DNA from: Rhodothermales bacterium
Lineage (GTDB): Bacteria > Bacteroidota > Rhodothermia > Rhodothermales > JABDKH01
Direction: 5' to 3'
Length of the DNA: 34,528 bases
Assembly: GCA_013002165.1 (NCBI GenBank)
Contig: JABDKO010000109.1
Span: 1 to 34,528 of the forward strand
Both the position numbers and the translations under genes were made by a program. The notes under the pieces were generated by a model. That model did no database searches. It worked only from the letters and a program-made list of their open reading frames with translations, and was not told the origin of the DNA. This document shows, one piece after another, positions 24,774 through 33,291 of the stretch. The stretch's first letter is position 1. Each line of letters opens with the position of its first letter.

Positions 24774-26429
24774 TTAGTCTTTATTCTGATTTTCCGGTAA
24801 CCCGGGCTCGACCAGGAGTACTGTCTCCCTATCGACAACTACTGCGCCCTTTTGAGCTCCGCGCGGTTTTCGGACAAACTTTTTACGTACGATAATCACG
24901 GGTGCCAGAGAACTCGTCCGAGCCTTACTGTGATAGGCGGCAATAGATGCTGCCATCTCCTGAATAAATCCTGGCGGCTCCTCCCGACCCTTCACCTTCA
25001 ACACGACATGGCTCCCCGAGACCCCTCGTGCGTGGAGCCAGAAATCGTCCTTGCCTGCAAAACGAGTAGTCAGTGTATCGTTTTGCGCGGCATTCCTGCC
25101 AACAAAAACGTGATACCCCTGCGGGAGCACGTATTTTCTGTATGATGTGCTCCCGTCAGTATCATCGTTCTTATTGCCTTTCCGCAGAGGATCAAGGCCG
25201 TGCTCCGCAGCAAATTTGTCCCATTCTCGTGCATTTTCTATATCCTCAGCCATTTCAGCCAGGTTTTTTGCGTGCTCCCGGTTCTTGATCAGTTCACTGA
25301 GGCGACTCTCGTCCGTTTCCCGGCGCTTCTTTGCTTTCCGCGCCTTCTCATAGTAGTGCTGTCCAAGTTCAGTCCGGTTCAACCCTTTCCTGAGGGGTAT
25401 AGAGATGATCGTGGCTGCGTCCTCAAATGACGGCAGCTCGATCACCCCTTTGGATGGATCAACCTCCCCTTGGTATGCCATCAACAAGTCTGCCCACATT
25501 CGATAATCAGATTCCCGGGATGGATGACTGAGCCCTCTTTTCAGCGCGTTCACTGCTTTATCCAGCTCCTTGTATTGTTTAATCAGGGCAGCTTTTCTGA
25601 CACCGACGGTTCGTTCAAAGCTCGTCGATCGCCACGAATCAATCAGAAAAGTGCGAACGCCTGTGTTTACCGAGGAATATTCCTGACCACCTTCTGCTGG
25701 CTTGTAGAGGGAAAAATAAGCTTGTTGGTTTTCATTCGTGGAAATGTAGCATCGGTCGCTGTCGAGCATCTCTTGTTCAATGGCATGGCATGTATCGTAC
25801 AGACCGTCAATATCAATCTCCGCTGGTTCCGTCGCTGATATGCTGATTCCAGAACGAGCGATGATCTCGCGAGCAATCTGCGGGTCAAAGAATGCGTACG
25901 AACGTGCGACAGCTTTAGCGGGGCTGCTGCCGGCGTTTGTCATCTTGTCAATGTGTTCAGCAAACGTCACCCGGTCAGGAAAGGGGTCGGCGGGACGAAC
26001 GATTGCTGATCGGCTAGTCGGGGCACCAGGACGGCTGGTAAACGAATCCTGAACCTGTCCCTGTTGATCCAGAAGGTAGACGTTGCCCGATGCACCGGTC
26101 AGGGCAACAGCGATCTCGAACCCTTCGGAGAGAGAGATGAAAACACAACGATCCCGCTCTGCGATCTGCACAGATATGACTTCCTTTCCGAGGGAGTCGG
26201 GGAAGAGGCGGGCGACATTCTTTCGAGCCGTAGAAAAGCGGTGGTCAACAAACGTATACATCATGGGACGCGCGACACTGGCGCGGAGCGCAACGGTCGA
26301 GTCGTCGGCATGGAAAACGATGACAATCTCAGACTTTGTCTGCGAGACACAATCCGTAATCACCTGCCCTTTCAGTTCTGTTTCGAACTCTCGAGCGAGT
26401 GCCGCCAACGTGTAGTACGACTGAATCAT
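24774..26429 (-). CDS. rqcH: RqcH/NFACT-family ribosome-rescue factor
   Basis: A 551-residue protein with the NFACT layout. An NFACT-N domain (about 1-260) contains the Asp-Arg pair in AERDRCVF (about 93-94) that RqcH needs to recruit tRNA. A long charged coiled coil follows (about 365-410, EKARKAKKRRETDESRLSELIK). The C-terminal NFACT-R/DUF814 domain has DDFWLHARGVSGSHVVLK (about 465-482). RqcH binds obstructed 50S-peptidyl-tRNA complexes and directs C-terminal alanine tailing for degradation. A TTG at 26441 opens the frame, but the ATG at 26429 fits the family N terminus (MIQSYYTLAAL). Related proteins in Firmicutes were once annotated as fibronectin-binding; the DR motif favours the rescue role. 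It is part of the five-gene minus-strand run. Confidence 0.87.
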   Translation of the reverse strand: MIQSYYTLAALAREFETELKGQVITDCVSQTKSEIVIVFHADDSTVALRASVARPMMYTFVDHRFSTARKNVARLFPDSLGKEVISVQIAERDRCVFISLSEGFEIAVALTGASGNVYLLDQQGQVQDSFTSRPGAPTSRSAIVRPADPFPDRVTFAEHIDKMTNAGSSPAKAVARSYAFFDPQIAREIIARSGISISATEPAEIDIDGLYDTCHAIEQEMLDSDRCYISTNENQQAYFSLYKPAEGGQEYSSVNTGVRTFLIDSWRSTSFERTVGVRKAALIKQYKELDKAVNALKRGLSHPSRESDYRMWADLLMAYQGEVDPSKGVIELPSFEDAATIISIPLRKGLNRTELGQHYYEKARKAKKRRETDESRLSELIKNREHAKNLAEMAEDIENAREWDKFAAEHGLDPLRKGNKNDDTDGSTSYRKYVLPQGYHVFVGRNAAQNDTLTTRFAGKDDFWLHARGVSGSHVVLKVKGREEPPGFIQEMAASIAAYHSKARTSSLAPVIIVRKKFVRKPRGAQKGAVVVDRETVLLVEPGLPENQNKD

Positions 26430-26453
26430 TACAACCCGCAACTCTCGTGAACA

Positions 26454-26768
26454 CTAGCCGCGGCGACGCTGATAGAATATCGACAGTATCCAAATCAAGG
26501 CCCAACCACCCGCAAGCAGCCAGCACTGACACCAGGCCAGTACGCCAACATTGATTGCGTAGAGTACATGGTAGAACCAGTTCGGCGGCGTCTCCGGTGT
26601 GGTTTTGGATTTGACAGCTGGACCGATCAGACCTACCACTTTAATCAGAACCATGAACCCTGTATAGATTGCGAGCACCCAGTAGATCCATTCAAGGTCG
26701 GTAAAGACCATGACCACAATCGCAATGGTTACGGCGACGTCGACGATCGCATTTTTTAACCACTTCAT
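26454..26768 (-). CDS. small inner-membrane protein
   Basis: A 104-residue protein with three or four hydrophobic segments (IVDVAVTIAIVVMVF; WIYWVLAIYTGFMVLIKVVGLI; FYHVLYAINVGVLAWCQCWLL; WALIWILSIFY) and a basic C terminus (YQRRRG). I do not recognise a family. The ATG at 26768 has a good ribosome binding site, GGAGAG at 26778-26773, which decides against the in-frame TTG at 26783. It lies 21 bases after the TPR lipoprotein gene and 24 before rqcH, so it is probably cotranscribed. Confidence 0.72.
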   Translation of the reverse strand: MKWLKNAIVDVAVTIAIVVMVFTDLEWIYWVLAIYTGFMVLIKVVGLIGPAVKSKTTPETPPNWFYHVLYAINVGVLAWCQCWLLAGGWALIWILSIFYQRRRG

Positions 26769-26789
26769 CTGACTCTCCAGCAAGTATTT

Positions 26790-28106
26790 TTAGTCGATGT
26801 GCCTGAGTAGCTGGTCGAACGCTCGTTCGGCGATCTTTCTAGCGATATCGTCTGCAAGTTGCTCTTCCAGTTCCTGATCCTGTCTTTCGTGCTCGTCAGA
26901 GTCGAAGTAGTCACGTTGTTTCGAAGAAAGATCGAGGTCTCTGTAGTCGCCGTCATACTCCCCTCTTTCTACCTTCCGTGAAACGCTTGACTCAATTCGT
27001 CCTTCGTATAGCACATTCCGATTGCGTGCGTCATAAATGCGCATTTCGACGGCGGTATCGAAATACATCGTGAAGTTCTTGACAGTGAATGTGGTATCGA
27101 CCGGGTTTCGCCCCTGCGTCTTCACCTTCCTGGTCTTCAGTTTGACTTTGCGTTCATCTACGCTGTAATCAACCAGTTCGCCACTGAATACCATATCTGC
27201 ACCGAGTGCCCTGCCGACTTCCAGGGCATCACCTCGACTGATTACAGCGCTTCCCCTGCCGACAATCCTCCGCAGTTCACGCCTCAGTTCAACATTATCA
27301 ATTGCTCCGACGAAAGGCGGGGGTGCAGACCATGAGTCGTAGAGAAGAACATCGTTTATGTCATCGAGGAAAGGTCCCGGGGCAAAGCGCCGCATGTTTT
27401 CTGTTTGACCGAGCGGCAGGAAGGCAATCGCTCGGGTTCCGTCAATGAGTGCCTGATCTTGAAGAGCCATGGCCTGTTGGCTGAGCGGGTGACCCGGTCC
27501 AAGCCGTTCAATTGTAAACTCTGCCCGGGCGAAGGCATCCCGGTACCTTTCGAGTTCAAGAAACGACTCTGCCCACCGGAGGTGTACGCCACCGATGGCT
27601 TCTTCTATTCTGGCCTGTCGTTCGGTATCCGTAGTACGATCAAGGGCGCGCTCGTATTCATTTATCGCATCATTCCAGCGTCCTTCGACGGCGGCTGTTT
27701 CTGCCTGATCGATCAGTTGCAGAAATGCCTGCTCCTCCATACTGTCACGAATGGCCTGGAAATCGTCGGGTAGATCGAGGACCACACCGACATTCCCGGA
27801 TCGTACGGCTAACGATTCCATTCTGTCCATCATGTCAGCCGCGGCAGCGAAGCTGCCGCGTCGCTCGTCATCCAACGCAGTCTGCATACCCTGATCAATC
27901 GCCGCCGCCCCGGATGAACCGAGATGATCAATGGCAGGCTGATAGTCAGGTGCTTTTTGCAGGACGCGAATGAAATAGTCCGCGGCCTCGAAATAGTCTC
28001 CTCTCTCCTCGGCCTCGACGCCTTTCTTGAATCGTTTTTCAGTTGTAGCACACCCGGCGAGCATGATCACGACGAGTAATCCTGTTAGTCCCTTAAACAA
28101 CTTCAT
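26790..28106 (-). CDS. TPR-containing lipoprotein
   Basis: A 438-residue predicted lipoprotein (signal MKLFKGLTGLLVVIMLAGC, Cys19). TPR-like helix pairs follow (GVEAEERGDYFEAADYFIRVL; AVEGRWNDAINEYERAL; RYRDAFARAEFTIERL). From about residue 220 there is a CsgG/LpoB-like alpha-beta part (RAIAFLPLGQT, then GRALGADMVFSGELVDYS), then a charged C-terminal region with AVEMRIYDARNRNVLYEGRIES. The resemblance to CsgG/LpoB is a pattern-level inference. It probably sits on the inner face of the outer membrane as an assembly or scaffolding factor. The ATG at 28106 was chosen because it opens the lipoprotein signal; an upstream in-frame start would overlap the aminotransferase gene. Confidence 0.7.
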   Translation of the reverse strand: MKLFKGLTGLLVVIMLAGCATTEKRFKKGVEAEERGDYFEAADYFIRVLQKAPDYQPAIDHLGSSGAAAIDQGMQTALDDERRGSFAAAADMMDRMESLAVRSGNVGVVLDLPDDFQAIRDSMEEQAFLQLIDQAETAAVEGRWNDAINEYERALDRTTDTERQARIEEAIGGVHLRWAESFLELERYRDAFARAEFTIERLGPGHPLSQQAMALQDQALIDGTRAIAFLPLGQTENMRRFAPGPFLDDINDVLLYDSWSAPPPFVGAIDNVELRRELRRIVGRGSAVISRGDALEVGRALGADMVFSGELVDYSVDERKVKLKTRKVKTQGRNPVDTTFTVKNFTMYFDTAVEMRIYDARNRNVLYEGRIESSVSRKVERGEYDGDYRDLDLSSKQRDYFDSDEHERQDQELEEQLADDIARKIAERAFDQLLRHID

Positions 28107-28119
28107 CGGGAAGTGATGT

Positions 28120-29325
28120 TCAGTTAGTATGATCGAGTGCGTGCAAGATAACGTCGATGGCGTCATCTAGTACAGACATAGGAATATTTAGCGGTGGAGC
28201 AATCCGAACCAGACTGTCGCTGTGAAGGGTCCATCCCAGCAGGACACCCTCCTTCAGGCAGTGGTCGACGACGGCTGCAGTAAGTTCGGAATCTCCCAGA
28301 ACCATTCCTAACATCGCGCCCATTCCTCGAATTTCGACTACCCTGGGATGGCGAAGACGCTGTCGAATCCGCTCTTCCAGTTCCAGTGCACGCGCTGGAA
28401 GGCCGTCGCGGAGCAATACCTGGAGCGATGCGTGCGCCCCGGCACATGAGACGGGGTGCCCGCCAAATGTCGTAACATGAGAGAGCGCCGGGTTGCGTGC
28501 GAGAACCGACATCTTGTCGTGTGATGACACGAATGCTCCCAGCGGCATACCACCGCCAAATGCCTTTGCAGTGCAGAGAATATCCGGTATTACATCGTAC
28601 CGCTGAAATGCAAACAGCTCCCCTGTGCGGCCCATTCCCGATTGAATCTCGTCGAAAACAAGAAGTGCACCGGTACGCGTACAATGCTCTCGAAGTGACC
28701 ATAACCACTTCTTGTTCGCAACGCGAATTCCACCCTCTCCCTGAATCGGCTCAACGATGACCGCTGCCGTTGAGTCGTCTATTGACTCGAACCCTTCTTC
28801 TGAATTGAACGGAACGATAGATACTTCAGGCAGGAGCGGCAAAAACGGATCCTTGTAGACATCCCGCCCTGTCACAGAAAGGGCACCGTGGGTATCGCCA
28901 TGATAGGATTGCTCGAACGATACGAGGCGTTTCCTGCCTGTGGCCTTTTTCGCCAGTTTTAGCGCGCCCTCGACAGCTTCGGTTCCAGAGGAAGTGAAGT
29001 AAACGACCTGCAATTGCTCCGGAAGCTGTGCGGCAAGTAGTGTCGCAAGCAGAACCTGGGGTTGCAGGATGAACTCCCCGTATACCATCACATGCAGATA
29101 CTTTGCTGCCTGTTCGCGGATGGCATGGACAACTTCCGGATGACAATGACCCAGACTTGATACAGCGATACCGCTTATCAGATCAATGACACGACGTCCA
29201 TCATCCAGAAAAATAAACGGCCCGCTCGCACGAGCAACACGAAGTCCAAGCGGCATATCGCTAGTCTGCGCGACATGTTTCTTGAACTTCTCGGCGTACG
29301 AGATTCCTGTGGTCCGGTCCTGCAT
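28120..29325 (-). CDS. class III PLP-dependent aminotransferase (acetylornithine/ornithine type)
   Basis: A 401-residue fold-type I aminotransferase. Visible landmarks are TSSGTEAVEGALKLAKKATG (about 111-130), VEPIQGEGG (about 191-199), the PLP-contacting aspartate in LVFDEIQSGMGRTG (Asp225), and the Schiff-base lysine in CTAKAFGGGMPLGA (Lys254). The closest pattern is acetylornithine/ornithine/4-aminobutyrate aminotransferase, so the likely reaction is transfer of an omega-amino group to 2-oxoglutarate, but the exact substrate is not decided by motifs. It heads a minus-strand run with the lipoprotein gene 13 bases downstream. No other arginine-pathway gene is in the window. Confidence 0.88.
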   Translation of the reverse strand: MQDRTTGISYAEKFKKHVAQTSDMPLGLRVARASGPFIFLDDGRRVIDLISGIAVSSLGHCHPEVVHAIREQAAKYLHVMVYGEFILQPQVLLATLLAAQLPEQLQVVYFTSSGTEAVEGALKLAKKATGRKRLVSFEQSYHGDTHGALSVTGRDVYKDPFLPLLPEVSIVPFNSEEGFESIDDSTAAVIVEPIQGEGGIRVANKKWLWSLREHCTRTGALLVFDEIQSGMGRTGELFAFQRYDVIPDILCTAKAFGGGMPLGAFVSSHDKMSVLARNPALSHVTTFGGHPVSCAGAHASLQVLLRDGLPARALELEERIRQRLRHPRVVEIRGMGAMLGMVLGDSELTAAVVDHCLKEGVLLGWTLHSDSLVRIAPPLNIPMSVLDDAIDVILHALDHTN

Positions 29326-29344
29326 GAAAAGTCGTTAGGATGTT

Positions 29345-30043
29345 TTGTCTTCCCTGAATAAGTTAACAAATCCTGTCGCCAGAGGCGTTTATCTTCAGCA
29401 AACTCATCATAAGTCCCACCTTCCAGAAAATTTGCTTTACGTTCTAGACATCGTGGGTACGTTCGTGTTCGCAGTTTCTGGCGGACTGAAGGCAGCCAAG
29501 CACCAGCTCGACTTCCTGGGGTTCATAGTTCTTGGTATTTCGACCGGTGTAGGCGGGGGCCTGGTCAGAGACGTTGTACTTGGAGATGTACCTCCTGCGG
29601 TATTTCGTGAGGAATTATATCTCGCCGTGTGCATTCTCGGAGGTGGACTGGCTTTCTTTTCAGCGCAACGCATCGCACCTCGATGGCGTGAAATGCTGAT
29701 CGCTGACGGAATTGGTCTAGGCGTTTTTGCTGCAATCGGAGCTGCAAAAGCCGCTGCTTTTGGCCTGGGGCCGATCGGAATCGTGGGGATGGCCGGGCTT
29801 ACGGCTACGGGGGGCGGAGTAATCCGGGACGTGCTTGTCAGAGAAGTACCTGCCGTGATCGGTCGAGATTTCTACGCAACTGCTGCACTAGCGGGCGGCC
29901 TTTGCTATGTCCTTCTTCATCCGTTGGAACTCTCGGATGCAATTCTGCTACCCGTAACCGCTCTCGTTACAATTAGCCTCCGATTCTTCGCCGTAAAAAA
30001 GAATCTTAACCTCCCCAGGCCGGACGCAGTCATAGAAAGCTGA
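29345..30043 (+). CDS. TRIC/UPF0126 membrane protein
   Basis: A 232-residue inner-membrane protein with about seven hydrophobic segments and the internal duplication of this family: GGGLVRDVVLGDVPP (about 73-87) and GGGVIRDVLVREVPA (about 156-170). Prokaryotic members are trimeric and have been described as cation channels (TRIC) or as glycine transporters, so the substrate is open. An in-frame TAG at 29336 limits the start. The TTG at 29345 is preceded by AGGA at 29337-29340; a TTG further in would give a shorter protein starting near the first helix. The gene is divergent from the aminotransferase gene, with only a 19-base gap, so promoters must overlap coding ends. Confidence 0.83.
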   Translation: MSSLNKLTNPVARGVYLQQTHHKSHLPENLLYVLDIVGTFVFAVSGGLKAAKHQLDFLGFIVLGISTGVGGGLVRDVVLGDVPPAVFREELYLAVCILGGGLAFFSAQRIAPRWREMLIADGIGLGVFAAIGAAKAAAFGLGPIGIVGMAGLTATGGGVIRDVLVREVPAVIGRDFYATAALAGGLCYVLLHPLELSDAILLPVTALVTISLRFFAVKKNLNLPRPDAVIES

Positions 30044-30166
30044 TACGATATCAATGTTTGAAGCGTTTGGATAGAACCTCGGAGGGCAAATCGTCGTAAG
30101 TGTCAGTCCTTCAGCGTTGAAGGCAAGATGGATTGATGTCTGGACGACCAGACCGGTTGATCCAGA

Positions 30167-31618
30167 GTGCCCCGCCACATCACTAATAACTTTGCTGAAA
30201 TGGTTGATCAGATAACTGAGAAACTGTACCACCACCTGGTCAGGAAATTCCCGCCGACGTCTTCGTATTCCCTCTCCGACCTCGCCACCGGTAACATCCG
30301 AAGCGAACTCTTCCGGTACCTGACGTTTATTCTGGAAGAAAGGGCTGATGCAGAGATCGACAGGCTCCATCTGCCCGAAAGCAGCTGGTTCGACTACTCG
30401 GAGCCAAGCCTGCACTCCGACTGGGCCGAGTTTGTGGTTAAACTGAAGAAACACCCTGTATTTCCATCGGATCTCTGGGCCGACGAGCTGCACCAGGCCG
30501 TCTCGGTAATGACGGGGTTCACGCTACTTCCGGTGGGATCCGTTCTTGGCCAATTGTTCGGAGGATTTGCGACCCTCCATCCTGCACGCGTGCCGGGATT
30601 TGTGGAAAGATTTGAGACACACAGCTTTGTCAGAGAAGCGGCTATACAGTCGGCGTCTCAGTTCGAGTCCTTTGAGTCCAGCCGTGAGCAGTTTGAAACC
30701 GTATTTCGTTCAGAGGTCTCCACGTTTGTCGCCGACACACACGAACCGCTGCTGAATTTGCTGCAACCGGTCCTTAGTCTGGTGCATGATGCATCCGGAA
30801 CAGACGTCGTACACGTCGAAATTGCGACTGCCTTCTTTGATGACATTGGTGCTCGCGACGTAGCGGACCGTCTGCATCGTCACGCTGGCCGATACAGGTT
30901 GGATGTGATGGATACAGATCAACTTATTGACGGTCTGTCTCTTTCACGCAGCACGCCTATCGGTACACCGGCCCGGGATGCCAATGCGGTGACGACTGAA
31001 GATGCGCTTGAAGCTGCACACTCCCTGGAACCGGAAGAATCCGCGGAGCAAGCATTCTCTACACCTCCGCAGCCCGCACCAGCTGAAATGGATGTACAGC
31101 ACGCGGAAGTTGAATCTGACTCGACTGATGACGACAAACCGGCGCCTCTGTGGAGAGCGTTCCAGCAGAAGCTGAATGCGCCCGTCAATGAGAGCGCCGG
31201 AAAGGCTCAACTATCGAAGCCTAAAAATCAGTCGCCCCGGGAAATTGACGCCGGCAAAGAAGAACCGTTGTCCGAGTACGTGGACTCATCTTCGCCAACT
31301 GTTCCTATCTGGGAGCGATTCCGGGCACGGACAACGACGGGCAGTTCACCCGAGGATTTCGGTGCAGCAGAACTCAGAGTTCTTGGCGAATCAGTCCGAC
31401 AGCGGCGTGACGAGTACATAAGAAACATGTTCGCGAATTCTCCTGACGAATACCACGACGTTATCATCGACCTGGATCAACTAACGGACTGGGACTCCGC
31501 GTCGCAGTATATTGCAGAGCGGGTATTCAGAAAGAATCGGGTCAATATATATAGCGAAGTGGCTGTCTCATTCACTAACGCTGTAGAGCAGCGCTATCGG
31601 GCCATCCAGGCAGATTAG
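30167..31618 (+). CDS. hypothetical protein with two P-[LI]-W-x-x-F motifs
   Basis: A 483-residue protein that I do not recognise. It has no signal peptide or clear membrane helix. The N-terminal 250 residues are rich in helices ([36 protein letters not shown]) with one glycine-rich hydrophobic stretch ([19 protein letters not shown], about 119-137). About 260-400 is Pro/Ser/Glu/Asp-rich and probably disordered, and holds two similar short motifs, PLWRAF (327-332) and PIWERF (380-385). The last 80 residues look folded again ([20 protein letters not shown], then [19 protein letters not shown]). The start is a GTG at 30167, or the ATG at 30200. The 123-base gap before it holds nothing recognisable. 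It precedes the carboxylase gene by 38 bases. Confidence 0.65.
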   Translation: MPRHITNNFAEMVDQITEKLYHHLVRKFPPTSSYSLSDLATGNIRSELFRYLTFILEERADAEIDRLHLPESSWFDYSEPSLHSDWAEFVVKLKKHPVFPSDLWADELHQAVSVMTGFTLLPVGSVLGQLFGGFATLHPARVPGFVERFETHSFVREAAIQSASQFESFESSREQFETVFRSEVSTFVADTHEPLLNLLQPVLSLVHDASGTDVVHVEIATAFFDDIGARDVADRLHRHAGRYRLDVMDTDQLIDGLSLSRSTPIGTPARDANAVTTEDALEAAHSLEPEESAEQAFSTPPQPAPAEMDVQHAEVESDSTDDDKPAPLWRAFQQKLNAPVNESAGKAQLSKPKNQSPREIDAGKEEPLSEYVDSSSPTVPIWERFRARTTTGSSPEDFGAAELRVLGESVRQRRDEYIRNMFANSPDEYHDVIIDLDQLTDWDSASQYIAERVFRKNRVNIYSEVAVSFTNAVEQRYRAIQAD

Positions 31619-31656
31619 GTTGTTTCCTCACCCACCAGACAAGACCAACATATTTT

Positions 31657-33204
31657 ATGAGTGAAGATAGTCGGGCTGACTTGCTGCGTCGTCGCGAAGA
31701 AGCGAAACTGGGTGGTGGAGAAGCCCGGATCAAGCGCCAGCATGACAAGGGAAAGCTCACAGCACGAGAGCGACTTGATATTCTGCTGGACGATGATTCT
31801 TTCGTCGAAACGGGAATGTTCGTCCGGCATCAGGCACACGATTTCGGCCTTGCAGATTCCCGGCCATATGGCGACGGCGTGGTTACCGGTTATGGCAAGA
31901 TCGACGGGCGACTAGTTTATGTTTTCAGTCAGGACTTCAGTGTGTTTGGCGGCTCCCTGGGACTTGCGCATGCCGAGAAGATCGTAAACGTCATGGATCT
32001 CGCGCTGCAGAATGGAGCGCCAGTGATCGGCTTAAATGATTCAGGTGGAGCGCGAATTCAGGAAGGTGTGGTTTCCCTCGGCGGTTATGCCGACATCTTT
32101 TACAAAAATACAATCGCTTCCGGTGTCGTTCCGCAAATCTCTGCGGTAATGGGACCGTGTGCCGGAGGCGCCGTCTACAGTCCGGCCATTACTGATTTCA
32201 TTGCGATGGTTCGCGGCACGAGCTATATGTTCGTAACCGGGCCCGATGTTGTCAAGACCGTAACACAGGAGGAGGTGACACACGAAGAGCTGGGCGGTGC
32301 AGATACGCACGCATCGAAATCGGGCGTTGCCCACCTGGTCTTCGATAATGACGCTGCGTGCCTTTTGGGCATTCGCAAGCTACTATCTTATATCCCTCAG
32401 AATTGCGAAGAACAGGCAGCTGGCATCCCGGCTTCAGCTCCGCCCACAGGCTGGGCAGATCAGCTGGATTCCATCATTCCGGACAGCCCGAACAAACCGT
32501 ATGACATGATCTCAGTTATCAGTCTGCTGGTTGATGACAATACTTTTTTCGAGATACACGCAGACTACGCGTCTAACATCATTGTCGGCTTCGCAAGACT
32601 GAACGGCGCATCGATCGGGATCGTAGCCAATCAACCTGCGGTGCTTGCCGGGGTTCTGGACATCGAATCGTCAGTCAAGGCAGCTCGATTTGTCAGATTC
32701 TGCGATGCATTTAATATCCCGCTGCTTGTCCTTGAAGATGTCCCTGGATTCTTACCCGGCACCGAACAGGAATGGCACGGAGTAATCCGGAACGGCGCCA
32801 AGTTACTGTTCGCATTTAGTGAATCGACCGTTCCCCGGATCACCGTGATTACAAGGAAAGCATACGGCGGCGCCTATGACGTCATGAACTCGAAACATAT
32901 CGGTGGTGACCTCAACTTTGCATGGCCATCTGCTGAAATCGCCGTGATGGGCCCGAAAGGAGCAGTAGAGATCATTTATCGGAAGCAACTCGCACAATCT
33001 GATAACCCGGAAGAAATCGAGGCAACGTTTATTGAAGAGTACAGGGACAAGTTTGCGAACCCGTATATCGCAGCCGAGCGAGGGTATATCGATGATGTAA
33101 TTCTGCCTTCGGAGACTCGTCAGCGGTTAATCTCAGGGTTTGAGATGCTTCGCAATAAAGTGTCGAATAATCCTCCCAAGAAGCACGGCAACGTTCCGCT
33201 TTAG
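31657..33204 (+). CDS. acyl-CoA carboxylase carboxyltransferase (beta) subunit, propionyl-CoA type
   Basis: A 515-residue biotin-dependent carboxyltransferase of the PccB/MmdA family. It has the N-terminal [19 protein letters not shown] block. The first crotonase-like half has [12 protein letters not shown] and the oxyanion-hole region [12 protein letters not shown]. The second half has [16 protein letters not shown] and [21 protein letters not shown]. It transfers carboxybiotin CO2 to propionyl-CoA or a related acyl-CoA, giving methylmalonyl-CoA. The biotin carboxylase and carrier subunits are not in the window, so a decarboxylase or methylcrotonyl/acetyl-CoA role cannot be excluded. The ATG is clear and the length is standard. 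Confidence 0.92.
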   Translation: MSEDSRADLLRRREEAKLGGGEARIKRQHDKGKLTARERLDILLDDDSFVETGMFVRHQAHDFGLADSRPYGDGVVTGYGKIDGRLVYVFSQDFSVFGGSLGLAHAEKIVNVMDLALQNGAPVIGLNDSGGARIQEGVVSLGGYADIFYKNTIASGVVPQISAVMGPCAGGAVYSPAITDFIAMVRGTSYMFVTGPDVVKTVTQEEVTHEELGGADTHASKSGVAHLVFDNDAACLLGIRKLLSYIPQNCEEQAAGIPASAPPTGWADQLDSIIPDSPNKPYDMISVISLLVDDNTFFEIHADYASNIIVGFARLNGASIGIVANQPAVLAGVLDIESSVKAARFVRFCDAFNIPLLVLEDVPGFLPGTEQEWHGVIRNGAKLLFAFSESTVPRITVITRKAYGGAYDVMNSKHIGGDLNFAWPSAEIAVMGPKGAVEIIYRKQLAQSDNPEEIEATFIEEYRDKFANPYIAAERGYIDDVILPSETRQRLISGFEMLRNKVSNNPPKKHGNVPL

Positions 33205-33291
33205 TTTTTGTCTTTAATGTGACTATTACGTCGACGATAATTAGATAATTCTGGTCAAGCCGTCCAGTTGAGTCATAAATAACATTTTTTC

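Noticed and set aside
28163-28708. 181-codon open frame on the minus strand
   Set aside because: It is an alternative frame within the aminotransferase gene, with Arg/Ser/Cys-rich composition.
29948-30493. 181-codon open frame on the minus strand spanning the gap after the TRIC gene
   Set aside because: It is antisense to the ends of two plus-strand genes and has no start signal. The gap part alone (30044-30166) is too short to support a gene.
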